A stretch of 10,586 bases of DNA, taken from assembly GCA_023144585.1 (NCBI GenBank), contig JAGLFI010000017.1, positions 1 to 10,586 of the forward strand, in the 5' to 3' direction. Below, piece after piece: positions 7,616 through 10,586 of this stretch (position 1 is the stretch's first letter; the number at the start of each line of letters is the position of its first letter). The position numbers were made by a program, and so were the translations under genes. The notes beneath the pieces are model-generated. The model ran no database searches. It was given only the letters and a program-made list of their open reading frames with translations, and was not told the DNA's origin. The DNA comes from Desulfobacula sp. GTDB lineage: Bacteria > Desulfobacterota > Desulfobacteria > Desulfobacterales > Desulfobacteraceae.

Positions 7616-8949
7616 TATTGCACCTCCTTTGCCAATTGGTCAATATCCTCTTTTGAGAGGGTTTCCGTTGCACAAAACAAATAATGCTGTTTAAGTTCAG
7701 GATAAAACGGTTCAAGATTCATTCCTGCAAATGTGCACTTGTCATTCACCAGGGAAGCTCTTTTCTGCTCAAATCCAGCAGGTGCTTTTAGAACAAATTC
7801 GTTGAAAAAAGGCACGTCAAATGCAGATTCAAAGCTTGAGTTCTCAAGGCTTATTTTCAAGTATACGGCTTTGTCATGATTTTGCTGTGCAATTTCCCTG
7901 ATGCCGATTTTACCCACAGTGGCAAGGTAAATAGCGGCTGTCATGGCGTTGAGGCCATTATTGGAGCAAATATTGGAAGACGCTTTTTCCCGCCTGATAT
8001 GCTGTTCTCTAGTGGCAAGGGTTAATACAAATCCTTCGTCACCATTTGTATCACTGGTTTTTCCGATAAAACGGCCGGGAAGGTTTCTCATTTGTTGTTT
8101 GGTCCCGGCAAGCAATCCCAGGCCCGGGCCACCAAAGGATTTGGAAATACCAAGGCTCTGGCCTTCACCTGCAACCAGATCTGCACCAAAACTGCCTGGA
8201 TTTTTCAAAAGACCAAATGCAAGCGCTTCAGTAAAAGAGGCAATAAGCAATATTTTTTTGGTGTCAGCCATGTCTTTAAAGGCTTTTAAATCTTCAATGT
8301 TACCAAAAAAATTTGGCGACTGGACAGCAATTCCTGCAATGTCATCCATATCCTCCAGAGCACCAACATCTGTAAGACCGTCTTTTGTATAAGGGATCTC
8401 AATGATTTCATATCCTGCAGGATTGATATAGGTATGAATAATCTGTCTGTGACTTGGATGGACAAGAGATGAAACGGCAATCTTATTTGCTTTTCTATTT
8501 TTTCTTAAAGCAATCAAAGCTGCTTCTGCAAGAGCGGTTCCGCAATCATAATGGGATGCAGTCGCAACATCCATTCCCAACAATTCAGTTACCATGGTCT
8601 GGAATTCATAAATACCCTGCAAGGTTCCCTGGCTGACTTCCGGCTGGTAGGGTGTATAGGCTGTCATAAATTCCGACCTTGAAATCAGATAGGGGATAAT
8701 GGCAGGGATATAGTGGTCATAACTGCCGGCACCAATAAAACATTTATATTCTTTACAGGCAATATTGGAAGAAGCAAGCTCTTCCATGTGGACATTCAGC
8801 TCCCACTCGGACAAGCTTTGGGGGATATCCATACTTTTTTTTGTTTTCAGATTATCCGGTATGCAGTTAAACAGGTCTTCAAGACTGGATTGTCCTGTAA
8901 CTTTAAGCATATCTTCAATATCTTCTTTGGTATGTGGAAGATAGCGCAT
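7615..8949 (-). CDS. gcvPA: Glycine dehydrogenase (decarboxylating) subunit 1, P-protein
   Basis: This is the other P-protein subunit, which pairs with GcvPB to form the active decarboxylase. The 444 residues match the family length. Motifs include MRYLPHT at the start, FIGAGSYDHYIPAII (71-85), FMTAYTPYQPEVSQGTLQGIYEFQTMV (94-120), SHYDCGTALAEAAL (132-145) and ESLGISKSFGGPGLGLLA-like sequence near the middle (GQSLGISKSFGGPGLG). The ATG at 8947-8949 comes 5 nt after the gcvH stop, with AAAGGA just upstream. Another ATG at 8952-8954 is out of frame. The stop shares one base with the gcvPB start. Confidence 0.97.
   Translation of the reverse strand: MRYLPHTKEDIEDMLKVTGQSSLEDLFNCIPDNLKTKKSMDIPQSLSEWELNVHMEELASSNIACKEYKCFIGAGSYDHYIPAIIPYLISRSEFMTAYTPYQPEVSQGTLQGIYEFQTMVTELLGMDVATASHYDCGTALAEAALIALRKNRKANKIAVSSLVHPSHRQIIHTYINPAGYEIIEIPYTKDGLTDVGALEDMDDIAGIAVQSPNFFGNIEDLKAFKDMADTKKILLIASFTEALAFGLLKNPGSFGADLVAGEGQSLGISKSFGGPGLGLLAGTKQQMRNLPGRFIGKTSDTNGDEGFVLTLATREQHIRREKASSNICSNNGLNAMTAAIYLATVGKIGIREIAQQNHDKAVYLKISLENSSFESAFDVPFFNEFVLKAPAGFEQKRASLVNDKCTFAGMNLEPFYPELKQHYLFCATETLSKEDIDQLAKEVQ
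7623..7627 (-). promoter_or_regulatory. Strong Shine-Dalgarno site of gcvPB inside gcvPA
   Basis: On the minus strand AAAGGAGGTG (7621-7630) lies within the last codons of gcvPA, with GGAGG 7 nt before the gcvPB ATG at 7615. Together with the TAATG overlap it supports coupled translation of the two P-protein subunits. Confidence 0.85.
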
Positions 8950-8954
8950 GGCAT

Positions 8955-9353
8955 TTATCCTTTCAGCATATCAAGGTATGCTGGTTTGTCCATAAGGTTA
9001 TCCAGTTGGGCAACATCATCCGGTTTTACTTTAATGATCCACCCGTTGTCATAACAGGACTCATTCACAAGCTCGGGGGCATCCTCAAGCGCTTCATTAA
9101 TTCCCACAATCTCTCCTGAGATAGGAATATACATTTCCGAAACCGCCTTTACCGATTCCACACTTCCAAATTCATCTCCCTCGGAGAAGGTGTCACCCAC
9201 CTCGGGAAGTTCCACAAAAACGATTTCTCCCAGCTGATCCTGGGCATAATCGTTAATGCCAATCGTTACGATATCACTGTCGAGTTTTGCCCATTCATGA
9301 TCTTTTGTGTATTTCACATCATCCGGCAAGTTAAGATCACTAATTTCTTTCAT
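8955..9353 (-). CDS. gcvH: Glycine cleavage system H protein
   Basis: GcvH is the small lipoylated carrier that shuttles the aminomethyl group among P-, T- and L-proteins. The 132-residue protein shows YTKDHEWAKL (15-24), IGINDYAQDQLGEIVFVELPEVG (31-53) and SVESVKAVSEMYIPISGEI (64-82), with K69 as the lipoylation site, and YDNGWIIKVK (101-110) near the end. I chose ATG at 9351-9353. A longer reading from TTG at 9365 is open, but that TTG is part of TTGGAGG, which is the ribosome-binding site of the ATG, 5 nt away. It sits 22 nt after gcvT and 5 nt before gcvPA. Its modification enzymes LipB and LipA are encoded downstream in the same cluster. Confidence 0.97.
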   Translation of the reverse strand: MKEISDLNLPDDVKYTKDHEWAKLDSDIVTIGINDYAQDQLGEIVFVELPEVGDTFSEGDEFGSVESVKAVSEMYIPISGEIVGINEALEDAPELVNESCYDNGWIIKVKPDDVAQLDNLMDKPAYLDMLKG

Positions 9354-9358
9354 AAAAA

Positions 9359-9363
9359 CCTCC
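9359..9363 (-). promoter_or_regulatory. Shine-Dalgarno site deciding the gcvH start
   Basis: GGAGG on the minus strand, followed by TTTTT and the ATG at 9353. It overlaps the alternative TTG start at 9365, making the four-codon-longer reading unlikely. Confidence 0.85.
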
Positions 9364-9375
9364 AATTAATAAGTA

Positions 9376-10586
9376 TTAAATAAAATTATTCAGTTTTTTC
9401 CTTGCAGATCTGTCAGGTCTGATATCTGTCACAATGGTCGCAGTAATCGCTCTTTTTCTTTCTTTCAGTGTCAATTTCATACCAGGTCTTAGTTTTCTTG
9501 AAACCATGACAAAACCACAGCTAATCCCTTTTATTTTTAAATCATCGGGAAGATTTTTTGAGCAGATGCTCACAATATTCCCTTCATGCCAGGTGATACC
9601 CATATCTGTAGCACAGGTCAGCACTTTACCAATCACTATACCAGGCACTTTTTCTGTTTCATCTATTACAAGGGTATTGTCACCCGGGGCAACTTTTCTT
9701 AAAGAGTCCCCGACAAATGGATAGGTAAATGAATCGTTTCTGGAGGGTTCAAGTGCATCAGCACCAAGAAAATCCTTGGTAAAATCCGTTTTGTCTTTAT
9801 TATAGGGAAGTGCAAAATCCCATGGATGATTTGTAAATTTCCAGTTTCCAATGTCCTGATGAGATAGGGGCAGACATGCTCCGGTCCTTAGAGAATCCCT
9901 GGAACCCAAACCACAGGCAGTAATACCAAGTTTTTCTCCTTCGGACAAAACATCTTTCCAGAATGAAACTATGGCGCCAGGGTTGAGAAATATTTCAAAT
10001 CCAAATTCACCGGTATATCCTGATCTTGACAATAATACCGGGGTGCCGTTCAGCAATTTTACTTTTGATTCATCCAGGGAAAATTTATCCTGGACAGATT
10101 TATTAAAATTTCCTTTAAATGAAAAGTAGGGCATTTTATGAAAAACCGCATCAGGATTCTGAATAAGCTTTGAAAGAATCCGGGCGGAATTAATGCCCTG
10201 TATGTCCATCTTTGCAATTTTTTGTGATAAATCTTCAATGTTCACATCCAGACTCTTTTTATTTGTAGCAAGGTGTTGGACAATGGCTGTGCCCATACCG
10301 GCATTGACGCAGATCATAAAAAAAGTATCTGAAAATTTGTAAACAATGGCATCATCGATACAATGGCCTTGCCCATTTAAAAAGGCTCCATATACACAAC
10401 GGCCTTGTTTAAGTGCAGCAATATCCCTTGTAAAACAATAATTGATCAGTTCAAATGCATCATTGCCGTTAACGTTGATACAGGCCATATGACTGGTATC
10501 AAATATACCGGCTGATTTTAAAACGCCAAGATGTTCATTTTTGACCCCGGTATCATACCACAGCGGCATGTCAAATCCGCCAAAAT
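9376..10586 (-). CDS. gcvT: Aminomethyltransferase, T-protein (5' end outside window), divergent form
   Basis: GcvT releases ammonia from the aminomethyl-lipoyl arm of GcvH and forms 5,10-methylene-tetrahydrofolate. The frame is open to the window edge: the codons before the ATG at 10569 read FGGFD, and FGGFDMPLWY matches the family's conserved N-terminal region, so the true start lies beyond 10586. Visible motifs are GIFDTSHM, NGQGHCIDDAIVYKF with the conserved Asp pair, LLSRSGYTGEFGFEIF and GLGSRDSLRTGACLPLSHQDI. At over 400 residues it is longer than the roughly 360-370 usual for the family. The stretch after LSHQDI (NWKFTNHPWDFALPYN) and the C-terminal barrel are unlike E. coli GcvT. A related folate-dependent methyltransferase is possible, but the place ahead of gcvH strongly favours GcvT. 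The stop is at 9376-9378. Confidence 0.92.
   Translation of the reverse strand, partial: FGGFDMPLWYDTGVKNEHLGVLKSAGIFDTSHMACINVNGNDAFELINYCFTRDIAALKQGRCVYGAFLNGQGHCIDDAIVYKFSDTFFMICVNAGMGTAIVQHLATNKKSLDVNIEDLSQKIAKMDIQGINSARILSKLIQNPDAVFHKMPYFSFKGNFNKSVQDKFSLDESKVKLLNGTPVLLSRSGYTGEFGFEIFLNPGAIVSFWKDVLSEGEKLGITACGLGSRDSLRTGACLPLSHQDIGNWKFTNHPWDFALPYNKDKTDFTKDFLGADALEPSRNDSFTYPFVGDSLRKVAPGDNTLVIDETEKVPGIVIGKVLTCATDMGITWHEGNIVSICSKNLPDDLKIKGISCGFVMVSRKLRPGMKLTLKERKRAITATIVTDIRPDRSARKKLNNFI

Noticed and set aside
7943..8392. A 149-residue plus-strand open frame opposite gcvPA
   Set aside because: It is antisense to a strongly conserved enzyme, has no recognisable motif, and reads as a shadow of the gcvPA codon pattern.
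8713..9054. A 113-residue plus-strand open frame opposite gcvPA and gcvH
   Set aside because: It spans the junction of two well-supported minus-strand genes and shows no family features.
9354..9365. GcvH start at TTG 9365
   Set aside because: That TTG is the first part of the TTGGAGG ribosome-binding site for the ATG at 9353, which gives the normal GcvH N-terminus.

Overview
The window reads as a low-GC, gene-dense chromosomal segment from an anaerobic Gram-negative bacterium, most likely a sulfate reducer of the Desulfobacteraceae type (Desulfobacterota). That placement is an inference. It rests on the AT-rich coding, the two-subunit glycine decarboxylase, an unusual GcvT, and the cysteine-rich 'GRIGCFFAGCCYG' form of Lgt; no search could be run. 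I see no mobile element, CRISPR array, RNA gene or phage gene.

Left half (1-4575, plus strand): a tightly packed housekeeping cluster, ileS (3' part only) - lspA - lgt - holA - pyk. Gaps are 10-38 nt and there are two overlaps (lgt/holA 14 nt, holA/pyk 38 nt), which suggests one transcript. LspA and Lgt are consecutive enzymes of lipoprotein maturation. HolA is the delta subunit of the DNA polymerase III clamp loader and carries an apparent insertion. The pyruvate kinase gene is recognisable over its full length but is broken by about five single-base indels.

Right half (4578-10586, minus strand): a glycine-cleavage and lipoylation cluster, read gcvT - gcvH - gcvPA - gcvPB - lipB - lipA. GcvT, GcvH and the two P-protein subunits decarboxylate glycine and pass the methylene carbon to tetrahydrofolate. 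LipB and LipA make the lipoyl group that GcvH carries. Junctions are very short (a 1-nt TAATG overlap at gcvPA/gcvPB, a 16-nt overlap at gcvPB/lipB). gcvT runs off the right edge, so the operon promoter lies outside the window. The two clusters converge, with 2 nt between the pyk and lipA stop codons.

No undescribed system is evident. The points most worth a second look are the broken but otherwise conserved pyk, the insertion in HolA, and the divergent GcvT.
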